Source of the DNA: Carettochelys insculpta
Lineage: Eukaryota > Chordata > Testudines > Carettochelyidae
Assembly: GCF_033958435.1 (NCBI RefSeq)
Contig: NC_134160.1
Coordinates: 12,883,001 to 12,947,000 of the forward strand
Reading direction: 5' to 3'
Length of the DNA: 64,000 nt
Each line of letters opens with the position of its first letter. Positions within the stretch are counted from its first letter, which is position 1. Positions 1 through 11,450 of the stretch are shown here, piece by piece. Under the pieces are notes generated by a model. It was given only the letters and a program-made list of their open reading frames with translations. It did no database searches and was not told the DNA's origin. A program made the position numbers and the translations under genes.

Positions 1-1
1 A

Positions 2-988
2 AAACCAAGACGCTTGAGGGGCTCATCCTTGAAGCCCTTTTTGCTGATGACTGTGCACTTATGGCACACAAGGAATCGGATCTCCAGCTCATTGTCAACA
101 AGTTTGCTGATGCCACTCGCCTCTTTTGGTTTGACCATCAACCTAGGAAAGACCAAGGTACTGTTTCAACCTGCTCCAGGACCTGCTGTTCTCCCCGCTT
201 TAATCTTTATTGAAGGAACAGAGTTAAAAACAGTAGAGGAGTTCAAGTAACTTGGCAGTGTGATAGCCAATGATGGCTCCCTTGACAAAGAAATCAATGC
301 CAGAATATGCCAGGCCAGCTGGGCACTAGGACATCTGAGAGCGCGAGTGTTGAATCAGCACAATATCCGACAGTTCACTAAACTGAAATTGTTCAAGGCT
401 GTAGTCCTGACCAATCTCCTGTATGGCTGTGAAACCTGGACCTTGTACAGAAAACATATAAAACTGCTGGAGGGCTTCCACACATGCAGCCTGAGGTCAA
501 CACTGCACATTTGATGGCAGGACAGAGTTACGAACCTGGAAGTCCTGGACAAAGCAGGAACCATGAGCATCGAAGCCAAGATTCTGAAAGCCTGGCTTCG
601 CTGGACAGGGTACATCATAAGAATGGAGGAGTCGAGAATCCCTAAGCAACTCCTCTACATTGAACACTTCCAGGGCAAAAGGAATCCAGGTAGGCCTCGC
701 AAGAGGTATAAAAACTGCGTGAAGGCCAACATTGCTCATGCTAGTTTAAAACCAAATCGTCTAGAGCAGCATGCAAAAGACCGAACAGGCTGGTGTGGTC
801 TGGTACGACATGCGTATGACAACTTTGAAGAACAGCGACACGTATGCCTCATTGATGCTCGTGAGAGGAAGAAAGCAACAGTAGCAGCCGCACCAACAGA
901 GCCAGGACATTTCCCTGGCCCCCACTGTGAACACCCATGCAGTTCAAAGCTTGGACTCGTCAGCCACATGCGAGTCCACAACCGATGA
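2..988 (+). pseudogene. APE-type LINE, 3' half of ORF2 (RT motif C to C-terminus), broken
   Basis: One reading frame runs from the window edge to a stop at 986-988, interrupted by in-frame stops at 248-250 (TAA where a Tyr codon is expected in the EFKYLGS block) and about 512-514 (TGA, probably CGA decay). It opens with the catalytic reverse transcriptase motif LFADD, then the thumb and connection region (FKYLGS, LYGCETWTLY), a GKRNPGRPRKRYK basic block, and a Cys/His-rich zinc-finger-like end (CEHPC then HMRVH). This layout is typical of RTE-like or 'craniofacial development protein 2-like' LINEs; the exact clade is an inference. The 3' UTR follows to about 1175. The element is non-functional. 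The same family appears as a complementary 5' half at 56301-58880. Confidence 0.85.
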
Positions 989-1181
989 GCTTGTGCAAGC
1001 TCAAGACATCATCGTCGGACATGACGGACTACCTATATTTATATTATACTTCAAGTGTGTAAAGTGCATTAGGGTCTAGAATATCCTAGAGAAGAATCAA
1101 CTATCTTTGCTAGAAAGGAATAGAATATTTTAAAATGCAGCTTATGTCGATTGCAAGGCTTAAGAAATGGCATCATATATA

Positions 1182-1651
1182 CATTAAAGCCTCGAAATGC
1201 GTGATTTTGAGTTGCATTTAACTCACATTACTGCAAGCACAACTCAAAATCCCACTCCCCCCGGCACTGGCTCAACCCCCTCAGCCTGGTTCAACCCCTC
1301 GCCTGCCCCAGTTCAACCCCCCAACCCCTGTTCAACCCCCTTGAGTGTGGTTGTGGCTCAACCCCCCCACTCACAGCTCTGGCTCACACCCCCACACCCC
1401 CTGAAGCCCTAACCCACCCCAGGCTTAACCCCCCTGCCCCCCTCCCATGGCCCCAAACCACTGCCAGGCTTAACCCTCCCTAACTGCCCCCCCAACCCCA
1501 AGACTTACCTTTCAAAAGGAGGTCCAGGTGCTCCTGCTACTTCCCCGGCTGCAGAACATGCGTTCCACTGGGAAGAAAGCTGCCCCCCAGCTTACACTAA
1601 ATTCAAGTCGTGTGTGGGAACTCAACCCTCATGTAACTCAAGGGACTACTG
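1182..1651 (-). mobile_element. Tigger-like non-autonomous DNA transposon (TIR element), copy 1
   Basis: The element is bounded by TA dinucleotides at 1180-1181 and 1652-1653. Its right end, read on the minus strand, is CAGTAGTCCCTTGAGTTAC, which matches the left ends of copies at 19711 and 55730; its left end matches their right ends. Subterminal inverted blocks rich in TTAACTC/GAGTTAA lie inside each end. The interior is C-rich low-complexity sequence with repeats of the type CTCAACCCC. TIRs starting CAG plus a TA duplication suggest Tc1/mariner-Tigger. It has no transposase. Confidence 0.75.
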
Positions 1652-1653
1652 TA

Positions 1654-2109
1654 TTATTTTTGCTGTGTCCCTCCTGTCTGCTGGGGCCAGGGTCTACCAT
1701 GTTTCCCACCCTGCCCTGTTTCGGTCACAACCTCTCCCCCAGCCAGCGTGGGGCCAGGCCCAGACCCCAACGGAACCCCCTCACCATGCCAGCCCTAGCC
1801 CCTCCCCCAGCCAGTGGAGGGCCTGGCCCAGCCAACAATGAAGCAATTCCCGCAGGCAGCGTGGGACCCAGCCGATAAACTTTGGACATGTATTACAACA
1901 AGTTTCTGTCTAAAACTTTCTTCCAGGCCAACTTCCGCTTGCACGTGGAGCTGCAACCAGGCCTCTAGTCCGCATGAAGCAAATTATCACAGGGCAGAGA
2001 TCAGCTATTTCAGAAGTGCCCTAGGAGTGATTTCCTACTGTGCCATTGCCGGGGGTTGGATGAAAAATGGGTTCCATGAGATGCATAGTCACATGAGATT
2101 AGCAAAGTG
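1654..2109. other. Stretch without recognised feature
   Basis: Moderately GC-rich sequence. Short open frames exist but none resembles a known protein. I see no repeat that recurs elsewhere in the window. Confidence 0.5.
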
Positions 2110-2487
2110 CAGGTTGCACTTCCCTTGTCTGGCATGCTAAGGATAATGACAGATCCCGAACGAGAGAATTTGCAGGACCAAAGGAAGTTCAGAGCTTCTG
2201 CACCCACACAGCAAGTCTGCCAGGGAGCTCTGGACAGCCCCATGCTGCTGTGGAGCAGCCAGGGGGCTCCAGCCAGTCCTGCAATGCTGGGGGCCAGCCA
2301 GGGGCTCTGGGCCCTGCCCCATGCTGCCTCAGGGCAGACAGGGGCTCTGGTCCCAACGCAGATGGGGCTCTAACACTGGCTACAATCCCAGCCCCAGCCT
2401 AGTACTCTCTGGTCCTGAAACATCCATGGTTTGGCAGGACCAGGGATGTTGCTGGACAAGAGTACCAGAATTGAGAGGTGCAACCTG
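2110..2487 (+). mobile_element. TIR-bearing non-autonomous DNA transposon
   Basis: The left end CAGGTTGCACTTCCC and the reverse complement of the right end (CAGGTTGCACCTCTCAATTC) form imperfect terminal inverted repeats, about 11-14 bp well matched. Further inward, TGGTCCTGAAACATCCATGG lies near the right end. TA follows the right end, but the left flank is TG, so the TA duplication is only inferred. The interior repeats GCCAGCCAGGGGGCTC-like units. It is non-coding, and Tigger-like by CAG ends only. Confidence 0.55.
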
Positions 2488-3399
2488 TATTTTTCTTTAT
2501 CACTTTGAATGGATTCTGAAATATGAGCTAGTCTTCTGAAGATACTACCCATCTATGGGCTACAGATGGACAAAGGAAACGCAGGGACAGTTTCCCATCA
2601 GTGAAAGTAACCCCATCCTCACCCCAAAAATGGATGGAGACAGGGGGCTTTTTGGATTCATTTCTTCATGGCCACTGAGCAGCTGCGTGACCCTGACCAA
2701 GTAATTTCCAGTCTCCATGTCCCCTCCTGCCATTCTGCTTGTCTTGTCTCTTTAAAATGCATCCTGTACAATGGGGCCCTGACTGCTGTTGCAACCACTT
2801 TAATATTAAATGGCTGTTTGGAGTGGGCTTGTGATGGAACATCTGTCACTTATGAGCTGGATTGAGAACCACCAACTCCTGTCACTTAGGCCACACTGCA
2901 GAGGAGGGGAAGGGCATTCGGTTATTTCTGACTGGCTCTGGCTTCAAACTGATAAATTGGTGATAAGTCAGTGCCAGCTTGCCAGCCAGCACATTAAAAA
3001 ATGCAGTGCTGGCTGACCTAGGGTGCCAGCCATTTTTCTTTAGGGCTTGACTTTTATGTCTCCCAAGTAAGACAGTTTAACATAAATTCCACCTACAGAC
3101 CATGCTCCAGCGTCTCCTGCAGGAGCACATGTACCTCTTCCAAGTCTTGCACCTGAGGCTTCCACCTGGGAGGTGAGGCATGTCCCCCTAACTCCCTTCA
3201 GCTGGCACTTTCCTCAAAAGACCAGCTCCCAGCAGGGCTGTGCTCTCAGGACTCCAGCAGGGGAACCAAGGAACTCTCAGTACTCGGCCTGCCCTTGAGT
3301 ATGTCCCAGTTGGCATGGTTCTGACTCCCAGTCTTCAACCAGGAGATCCTGGAAAAGCCATAACCCCTCTAGACAGAAGTCAGTTTTTGATACTGAAGG
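2488..3399. other. Stretch without a gene; faint MIR-like trace
   Basis: Positions about 2660-2720 (GCTGCGTGACCCTGACCAAG, then TTTCCAGTCTCCATG) recall the central region of MIR-type SINEs, but they are too decayed to be sure. Nothing else is recognised. Confidence 0.35.
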
Positions 3400-3732
3400 C
3401 AAAGGAAGCTGGTGAACCACAGAGGGCAGCGCAGAAAAAGGAAGAAAATTGGCAGCATGTGACCTCCAGAGAGAGAAAGACAACTCAAGTATCCCACTCC
3501 AGCCAGACGTAAGCAACTGTCTTCAGCCTCTCTGCATAGATACTTTGGAGGAGATGTCTGAGTGAGGGGATCAGAAGGAGACACCATTGAACAGAAGCTA
3601 TGGGATGTGTTGTCCTTGAGATGAGGTTCCACAACCACCACTCCCAATAGAAGGAGAAGGGGGTGGGAGTCAGGGACTCCATCTTAAAGGGGATGGTGTC
3701 ATCCATCTGCTGTCCAGAAGGAAAATTGAGAT

Positions 3733-3978
3733 TTGTGCTGCTTGCCTAGAGCTAGAATTCAGGATGTCACTGAGGGTCTTCTGATCTTGATCAAGTCCTT
3801 AGAGCGCAGCCCATTCCTATTTCTCCACATAGAAACCAATAATACTGCCAAGAATGACCTTGAGAAGGTCACCACAGATTATGTGGCACTGGGAAGAAGG
3901 ATCAAGGAGTTTGAGGCACAAGTGATGTTCTTATCCTTCCTCCCTGTTAAAGGAAAAGGCCCAGTTAAGGATCACTGA
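3733..3978 (+). pseudogene. CR1 ORF1 esterase-domain remnant (copy A)
   Basis: The translated fragment carries the CR1 ORF1 SGNH-hydrolase-like core: a block ending GARIQD-type (here RARIQDVTE), FLFLHIETNNTAK (in place of the LLLHVGTNDTAK block III seen in copy B), then YVALGRRIKEF and FLSFLPVKGKG. The catalytic-type Gly-Thr-Asn-Asp motif is altered (ETNN). In CR1 this protein binds RNA and carries an esterase-like domain (family knowledge). The upstream GDS block is missing from this frame, so this is a broken copy. Confidence 0.8.
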
Positions 3979-4309
3979 ATTTTGGAAGTAAATGTTTGGT
4001 TGTGCAGGTGGTATTGGAGAGAGGACTTTGGGTTCTTCAACCATGGAATACTGTTCCAGGCAGAAGGATTGCTAGGAAGAGATGGGATGCACCTAACCAA
4101 GAGAGAGAAGAGCATCTTTGCAGGCTGGATGGCAAACCTAGTGAGGAGGGCCTTAAACTAGGTGTGTCAGGAAATGGTGACCTAAGACCTGAGGTAAGTG
4201 GGAGAAGAGGGATACTGGGAAGAAACACAAGGAGGAAAGTGCAACAGAGGAGAACCCCTGATTCATACTGGGAAAGTAGAGCAATCAGCTAGTTATCTTA
4301 GGTGTCTCT

Positions 4310-6350
4310 ACACAAACACAAGAGGCCTGTGAAAGAAGCAGGAAGAATTGGAAGTCCTGGCGCTGTCAAAGAACAATGATTTGATTGAAATAACAGAGAC
4401 TTGGTGGCACAACTCACATGCTTGGAGCATGCAGGGGAGGAAAGGAGGAGGAGGATGTGCACAGTATGTAAGAGAGCAGTATGATTGCTCAGAGCTCCAG
4501 TATAAATCAGGAGAAAAACCTGTCAAGAGTCTTTGGGTTAAGTTTAGAGGTTTGATCTACAAGAGAGATGTTGTGTTGTGTGTCTACTATAGACCACTAG
4601 TCAGGTGGATGAGGTGTATGAAGTTTTTTAAGACAATTAATGGAAGCTTCCAGATCACAGTACCTGGTTCTCATAGGGGACTTCAGTCATCCAGACATGT
4701 TCTGGGAGACCTATACAGCTGTACACAGACAATCCAGAATGTTTTTGGAGAATATTTGGGTTAACTTTCTGGTGTTAGTGCTGAAGGAACCAACCAGGGG
4801 CTGGGCTCAGCTCAACCTGCTGCTCACAAACAGGAAGGAATTGGTTGGGGAAGTAAATGTGGGTGGCAACCTGGGAAGCAGTGACCATAAGATGGTAGAG
4901 TTCAGGATCCTGACCAAAGGAGAAAGGAGAGCATCAGAATATGGACCTGGGGCTTCAGAAGACCAGACTTTCACTTCCTCAGAGGACTGGTGGACAGGAT
5001 CCCCTGGGATGCTAACATGAGGGAGAAAGGAGTCCAGTAGAGTGGGCCGTGTTTTAAAAAACCCTTACTGAAGGCATCAATAAAAGCAAATATGGTAGGT
5101 GACCAGCTTCATTTAACAGTGAAATCTCCAGTGAGCTTTAACACACAACAGAAGCTTACAAGAAGTGGAAACCTGGAAAGATGACTAAGGAAGCGTATAA
5201 ATATATAGCTTGAGCATGAAGAGGTATAATCAGGAATATCAAAGCACAATTGGAATTAAAGCTAGCAAGGGAGGTAAAAGATAACAAGAAAGATTTCTAC
5301 AGGTATATTAAAAGACTGGTCAAGGAAGGTGAGAAACCTTACTGAATGAGGGAAGTAACCTAGTGACAGATGATAGGGAAAAAGCTGAAGCACTCAATGC
5401 TTTTTTTCCTTTTTCTTCACAGACAACGTCAGTTCCTAGAATGCTGCCCAGGGCAGCACAGTATGGGGAGGAGGTGGGAAGCCCTCAGTGGTGGAGGAAC
5501 AGGTAAAGAACTATTTAGAAAAGCTGCACATACACAAATCCATGTGGCCAGATCTAATGCATCTGAGGTTGCTGATGGAGAGCTCTCGGACAACTGGAAA
5601 AAGGCAAATGTAGAAGGAGGAACTGCAGACTGTTCAGCCTAAGTTACCAGAAAAATCCTGAAGGGGATCCCCAAGGAATCTGTTTTGAAGCACTTAGAAG
5701 AGAGGAAAGTGATCATGAACAGTCAACATGCATTCACCAAGGACAAGTCATGCCTGACCAACCTTCTATGACAATGTAACTGGCTCAGTGGATCTGAGGG
5801 AGACAATGGACATGGTATACCTGGACTTTAGTAACGCTTTTGACACAGTCTCCACAATACTCTTGCTGGCAAGTTAAAGAAGTATGGATTAGATAAATGG
5901 ACTGTAAGATGGATAGAAAGCTGGCTTGATGGTCAGGCCCAAGGGGTAGTGATCAACGGCTTGATGTCTGGCTGGCAACTGGTATCAAGCAGAGTTCCCC
6001 AACAGTCGGTTCTAGGGCTGTTTTTTTTTTCCAACATCTTTATTGATGACGTGGATGAGGGGATGGATTGCACCCTCCGGAGTTAATGGATAATGCTAAG
6101 CTAAGGGGAGAAATATATATATGCTGTTGAGTATGGATAGGATCCAGAGCAACATAGATAAATTGGAGGATTGGGCCAAAAGAAATCTGTCAACAAGGAC
6201 AAGTGCAGCATGATTATGCTTCTTTCTTCTGCACTGTTGAGACCACATCTGGAGTACTGCATCCAGTTCTGGGCCCCACCCCCATTACAGAAAGAATGTG
6301 GATGTGCTGGAGAGAGTCCAGTGGAAGGCAGCAAATGATTAGGGGACTGG
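4310..6350 (+). pseudogene. CR1 ORF2 (endonuclease + reverse transcriptase) remnant, copy A
   Basis: Fragments in several frames match CR1 ORF2. ITETWWHNSHAWS and VCYRP-like blocks (about 4390-4600) come from the APE endonuclease; LLTNRKELVGEVNVGGNLG (about 4820-4880) from the end of that domain; a Lys-rich linker lies near 5150-5300; YLDFSNAFDTVS (about 5817-5855) is RT motif A; QQSVLGL with FIDDVDEG (about 6000-6060) spans motif B onward. Frameshifts, stops and internal losses make it non-coding today. Confidence 0.8.
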
Positions 6351-6400
6351 AGAACATGACATGAGGAGAGGCTGAGGGATTTGAGCTTATTTAGTAGAAC

Positions 6401-6709
6401 GTTAGAGATTTAGAATTCCCTTGATCTTTTATTTTTTTCAAGACACATGTCTTTGACACCCAACTAGAATATAGATGTCTTTTCTGAAATGATTGTCTGG
6501 GGGGATGTGTGTCTGGAGAGGAAATCTGCATGTATGCATACGTATTCACAATGTATGTAAGCCATATACTTGTATGTCTGGGTGTCAGTGTCACAAGGAC
6601 ACAGCAAGAAAAGGATCATTACCTGGTGGATCCATAAAATATGTTGCAGCTGCCTGGTGATAAAAAGGGGAGGGTTTGCATTCAGTTGCAAGTCAGCCGA
6701 GTTTCCTTG
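6401..6709. other. Stretch without recognised feature
   Basis: AT-rich sequence between CR1 copy A and Tx1 copy 1. No gene or repeat is recognised. It differs entirely from the DNA preceding Tx1 copy 2, so the two Tx1 copies are independent insertions. Confidence 0.5.
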
Positions 6710-8541
6710 TGTAACCCTTCTATTAATGCCAGGTGCCTGCCAGAAGGGTCAGGTTCAGCTCCTAGGGGTTTTCTGTCAAGGATACAACCAACTGGCTCAA
6801 GCTGCCACCCAGTGGCCTGGGACAATCTCACCCCACTTGCTGGGTGCCTGTAAAGCAGTTCTCCCCCCCACTCACAAGCACAGAGTCTAAGATAGAAACA
6901 GCTTATTTAATGAAAATAACCTACCCCAAGTTTACAGTGACAGATGCAGTATAGCTAAGCAAAGGAGAGACAAACCCCTTTAACAAGATACCATCCCCAC
7001 GTGCTATAGAACGAAGTCTCTTGCTTGGGCTCTTTGCCTTTCCCCCATACACAGTCACAGGGTGTACCTCTCTCAGTGCAGTCCCAGACCCAGAGCCCAC
7101 AGATACATCTCCAGTGCAGTACTAGCTGTCCACTTGCCTGCAGCATCCCACTGACTACCACCTGCTGGCTACTCCTCCTACCAGCTACCTGCCAGCAGCC
7201 TTTGGGAAATCACCCTGAAGCAGAACCCTGTGATTGTGATTTCAGCTCTGCATGACCTCAATTGCTACTCTGTGATTTCAGCATAGAGCTTCATGAAAAC
7301 CCTAGTATCTGACTCTATCTTTCAACAGATGTGAAAAACTAGTCAAACCAGTATAATAACTACATAACCAACACACAAGCATTACTAAGCCACTCAACAA
7401 CTTGACTCTAATACATTCTTCTTTATGAGGCTTTAAACCAGGCAGCCCTGTGTAATCAATGTCTTATGCGGCTATGGCGGCTGCCCTGTCCCACAAAACA
7501 ACCCAGAGCATTGGTGAGATCCCACAACTCCCACACTGAGTGTCAGGATAAATTGTGATTTTACAGCAATGTGTTTACAGAAGACAAAATCTCATGGCTT
7601 ACTTGCTACCCATCAGGCTTTGCCTGAAAGGTATCACAAATGCACACCTTCGCATTCTCATGCAAATGATCTCTGGGAGACACATTCCTCCCAGCCTTCA
7701 GCAGCACTGCGTTCCCCTGCTCCCCATTCCCCACACTACCAAAGACAGGGGAACTGCTGCTGCCCCCCACTTGAGCAGCCCACCTCCTCATCCAGCAGCT
7801 GCTGCATCCTCACCCCCCAGGAAAGGTAAGGGGCTTCTGAAAGCGGCAGTTGGGCCCCCTCCACAGGCCTCCTCCTGTGGAGTGGCCTGGGAGGGGTGAG
7901 TTTGGGCAGAGCCCTTCTTTTCCCCTGGGGCTTCAGAGGGGTGGCTGCATAGCCAGGGGTGGGGCATTAGGGTGTGCCCCTGCCCCACCCCTGCAGCCAC
8001 CCCCCCCTTACTGCCCCCCCCACCCACACCCAGCCGCCGCTGGGGGCCACTCCTCCACCTAGGCCCCCTTCTAACCAGCTGCCCCTTCCTTCTCCCCCTG
8101 GTTTCCTGAGGGCTCTGCAGCAGCTGCTGTGGGCCACCCCCCCCAACCTCAAGCGCACGTGGGCACCCCCCCCCCATTTCCACCAGGTTGGCTGTGCCCA
8201 CGCCCCCTCCAACCCCCCTTTATTTTTCACTTCACCTAAGCGCCTGAGCCCCACCCCCCCCACCACACACGCATAAACTTTACTCCCTCACATCCCAGTG
8301 CAGAAAAGGAGCCATCTGACCATCTTGTGCTGGGAGCAGCGGCCATCTTAGGTCTCACCTTCCCCTGACCTCACTGCCCTTGCTCTGCCCTTCCCCCACC
8401 TGACTGGGTCCTCAGCCTGGCCGGTGGGGGAGGGGCAGCCACGCCTCCACCCTTCCTTCCACTCCACTCTCCTCCCCTCCCCCGCTCTCTCTTAAAGGCC
8501 CCACACCCAACAAACTTCTCCCATCTTACAAACCCACCACC
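6710..8541 (+). promoter_or_regulatory. 5' region of Tx1 copy 1
   Basis: Non-coding leader before ORF1. The part 6710-7670 is of ordinary base composition and visibly less similar to copy 2 than the rest; it contains about 400 bp (6900-7295) absent from copy 2. The part 7670-8541 is C-rich and nearly identical in both copies. Near 8340 lies a YY1-like site. The ORF1 start at 8542 sits in a strong Kozak context (ACCACCATGA). No promoter can be proven from sequence alone. Confidence 0.6.
8340..8351 (-). promoter_or_regulatory. YY1-like site in Tx1 leader (copy 1)
   Basis: GGCCATCTTA is, on the minus strand, close to the YY1 core AAGATGGCC; copy 2 has a slightly better match (GGCCATCTTG) at 24066-24075. 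A second CCATCTTG lies about 20 bp upstream in both. YY1 sites set initiation in mammalian L1 promoters (family knowledge), so a similar role is a reasonable inference. Confidence 0.4.
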
Positions 8542-11450
8542 ATGACCCCCACACCCGCCGGAGGGTCATCCAGTGACCCCCTCCTCCCCTCGTCTTCCAC
8601 TGTCACCCCTCCCACCCCCGAAACGGCGGCCCACTCATCCAGGGCCGCCCAAGACTCTGCCGCCATGTCGGCTGAGGGCGCGGGTACAGGCTCCGGGGCT
8701 CCCACCACCTCCGCCGCGGCGTCCTCCAGCAACCTGGCCCCGAACCCACCCCCCCAAAAGGGCAGGAAGGGCCAGGGGAAAAGGAAGGGCAAGAGCCCCG
8801 CCCGGAAGGCTAAACCCCCCGCGGCGGGGACTCTCCCCCCGGCTGCCCAAGCACTCGCCGCAGCCTCCCCTTCTCCCCCTCCCCCTGCTCCCTCCACCAC
8901 CCCTGGGGGCCCCGACATCTCGGCCCCCAGGTCGTACGCCCAGGCGGTGGCCGCCGCCCCGCACCCTGCTCCTTCCGCCTCCGCCAGGACTACCATCCCC
9001 AACGGTCGCGGCCCCTTCCCCGCGCTCACCAGGAGGCACACGGTCCGCTGCCTCCTGGTGGCTGCCTCTCCCCACGTGGAAACCTACGTGCGGGCGTTGG
9101 CACGGGTGGTGGGGTCCGCGGCCGTGGTGGCGGCCTCCCGGATGTTTGGGAAGATCGTCTTCTTCCTGGCTTCGGAGGCTGCCGCCCAGGAGGCGGTGGA
9201 GAGGGGCCTGGCGGTTGGGGGCGTGCACGTGCCCCTGGAGCCACTGGAAGACCTGGGCGTGCGGGTGGTGTTCTCGTCCGTCCCGCCCTTCCTTCCCAAC
9301 GCCGCCCTTCTGCCTTTCCTCACCGCCCTGGGCCGGCCTTTGACGGTCCTGAGTCCCCTCCCCCTAGGCTGCAAAGACCCCGCCCTCCAGCACGTGCTCT
9401 CATTCCACCGGCAGGCCCGAGTCCAACTGCCGCCGGCGGCAGCACAGGGCGGGGTGGCCCAGGAGGGGACTATACTGGTGCCCTATCAAGGGGCCCAGTA
9501 CCGGGTCTTCTACACCCTGGGGGAGGCCCGGTGCTTTGGGTGCCGGGCGGCGGGACATGTCCGGAGGAATTGCCCCCTGGCCCGGCACGAAGGAGAGGAG
9601 CCCGGGACCTCCTCCGACCCGGGGGGCGTCAGCCACGAGACCGGCGGCGCCCCGACCGCGACAGGCCCTGGGACCGCCCCTCCTCTTTTAGGCCCGGACG
9701 GATCCATCGCTGCTCGGGCGTCGGAGGGCGCCCGGCAGCATGGTGCCGGGAGAGAAGAAGCGGGCGCTGGCGCCCGAGCGGGCACAAAAGCCGGGCCCGT
9801 GGAGGAGAGGGAGGCAGGGCCGGCGGCAGGACCAAAAGAGGGCCCACCCCAGGGCGGGTCGCCCCTCTCCCTCGCCGCCCCACCCCCCTCCTCCCTCCCT
9901 CCCTCCTTGTCGGCCCTGTGTCCTGGCCCTTCCTCCTCTACTGCCCAGCCCGCCTCCTCAGAGGACTGGGTATTGGTGGGAGGGAAAAGGAAAAAAGGGG
10001 GTGCACGCGTCCGGCACCCCACCCCGCCGGAGGACGGGGTGGAGGTGCCACGCAAGGCACCCAAGAGATCCGCCAGCCCCGCTCCACCCACCGAACCCCC
10101 GGCTACCAACCATCTGCCGGGGGCGACGGAGGTTGCCGTCGCGGCGGCCGAGGAGATTAACACCCCCTCGGCCCCGGAGCCAGAGCCAAAAGAGGCCGAG
10201 ACGGCCCTCCCTGTGCCCGCGCCCTCCTCCGACACCCCTCCGGCCGCTACCCAGGCGGCTGTAATGGAGCGCCCGGAGGAGGTGGCTCCTGGCCTCGCCC
10301 TCCTCTCGCAGGAGGTCGAGGCCCTGGGCCTCACCCCGGTGGCCCTGGACATGGAAGGCCTGCTATTAGAGGCCTGTGGGCCGCCTTTGGACTCTCCCCC
10401 ACCCCTCCCACTTTCCCCCACCCCTCCCACCAGCGATCCCTCACTTGCCACCTCCTTCTGCCCTGAGCTGTCCCAAGGGGCAACCCCTCCCCCAACTAGG
10501 GACGACCCCCCGGCGGAGGTCGGCCAGCCCCCGGACGCCCCAGGGGAATTAGGGCTCCCCTTGCACCCCCCCTTCGTCCCTGCAACTAAAAACCCCGATA
10601 CCCTCTCCCCCGACCTGCCGGCGCCTCCCGCTGAGAGTGCCGGCACCTCAACCTCTACCCTGCCATTGCCTCAGGAAGCCCCCCTCCTGGAGACCTCCTT
10701 GGCCCATATTTCCGCCCTTGCTCCCACCTTGGCCTCACTGCTTGGCACCCCCGCCATACCCCTTCCCGGCCAATGCCCCGCTCCAGAACCCGCAATCCCC
10801 GCCACTCTAAACCCTCCCCTTCCTCCTCCCCCCCACTCCCTCCTTTCCCTCCCCCCCATGACCCCTCTCTTCCCCCACTGATCTCTACCTCCCCTGCCCC
10901 CATCCCTCCCCCTCCTTTTTACCCCTGCCCACTCATACCTGCCCCCGAGGTCGTAACCCCTCAGGAGGCCCCTCTTGCACTGCCCTCTCCCAGCACTTCT
11001 GGGGCTGCTCTCCCTCCGCCGCCCTCATCCCTCCCAAACTCAGGCCCCAGTCCCTCCCCCAACCTCTTCTCTGGCCGGGGGGCCCAAAAGAACACGAGAT
11101 CAACGGGTTCTCAAGAGCCCGAGACCTCGGCACCCCACGCGCTGGCGGGTGAGATGCGCCAGTTCTTGGAGGACGTTCGCGGCTCCAAGAACAAGGTTAC
11201 TCTCGCCCTCCAGCGCTCGGGAGATTTTCATTCTGCCCTGGAGCCCGCGAGGGCCCTTCTGAGGGAGGGTAAGGGGACCGGGAAGAGGGACGCCGCGGTC
11301 TACCAACGGGCCCGTGGCTTCCGTGACGCCCTCGTCACCTTTGGCGTGGCTCACGGCTTGCTGCATGGCCCCACAGGAACCGCCGGCGCTCCCTCTGGTG
11401 AGGATCCTCCCCAGCCCTCCAAATGGCGCCGTTCACCTTTGCCACACTAA
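8542..11450 (+). pseudogene. Tx1 ORF1 (gag-like RNA-binding protein), one frameshift, copy 1
   Basis: The frame is open from ATG 8542 to a stop at 10879-10881 (779 aa). Comparison with copy 2 shows that a C run at 10828-10834 has 7 C here and 8 C in copy 2; the missing base ends the frame early. The remaining C-terminal domain lies in the next frame, ending at 11450. The protein is Pro/Ala-rich at its start, has a compact domain at about residues 165-330, a zinc knuckle CFGCRAAGHVRRNC (CX2CX4HX4C, about 331-344), a long low-complexity region, and a helical, basic tail (MRQFLEDVRGSKNKV onward). Such ORF1 proteins coat the LINE RNA. Without the frameshift it would be about 969 aa. Confidence 0.85.

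Larger units (their letters stand above)
3400..6400 (+). mobile_element. CR1-type LINE, copy A, heavily decayed
   Basis: Aligning by eye with copy B (36900-40768) shows the same order of parts: ORF1 linker (about 3400-3560), ORF1 esterase remnant (3733-3978), ORF2 endonuclease region (about 4310-5000), linker (5140-5300) and reverse transcriptase (about 5640-6350). Many frameshifts and stops are present. The 3' end breaks off near 6400, before the usual CR1 3' tail. It is the most diverged of the long CR1 copies here. Confidence 0.85.

Noticed and set aside
7970..8280. Proline-rich frames in the C-rich Tx1 leader
   Set aside because: They are low-complexity translation of C runs and are not conserved in frame between the two copies.
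9510..10646. Long minus-strand open frames over Tx1 ORF1 (378 aa here; 340 aa at 25235-26257)
   Set aside because: They are antisense shadows of GC-rich, low-complexity ORF1 with biased codon third positions and have no recognisable domain.
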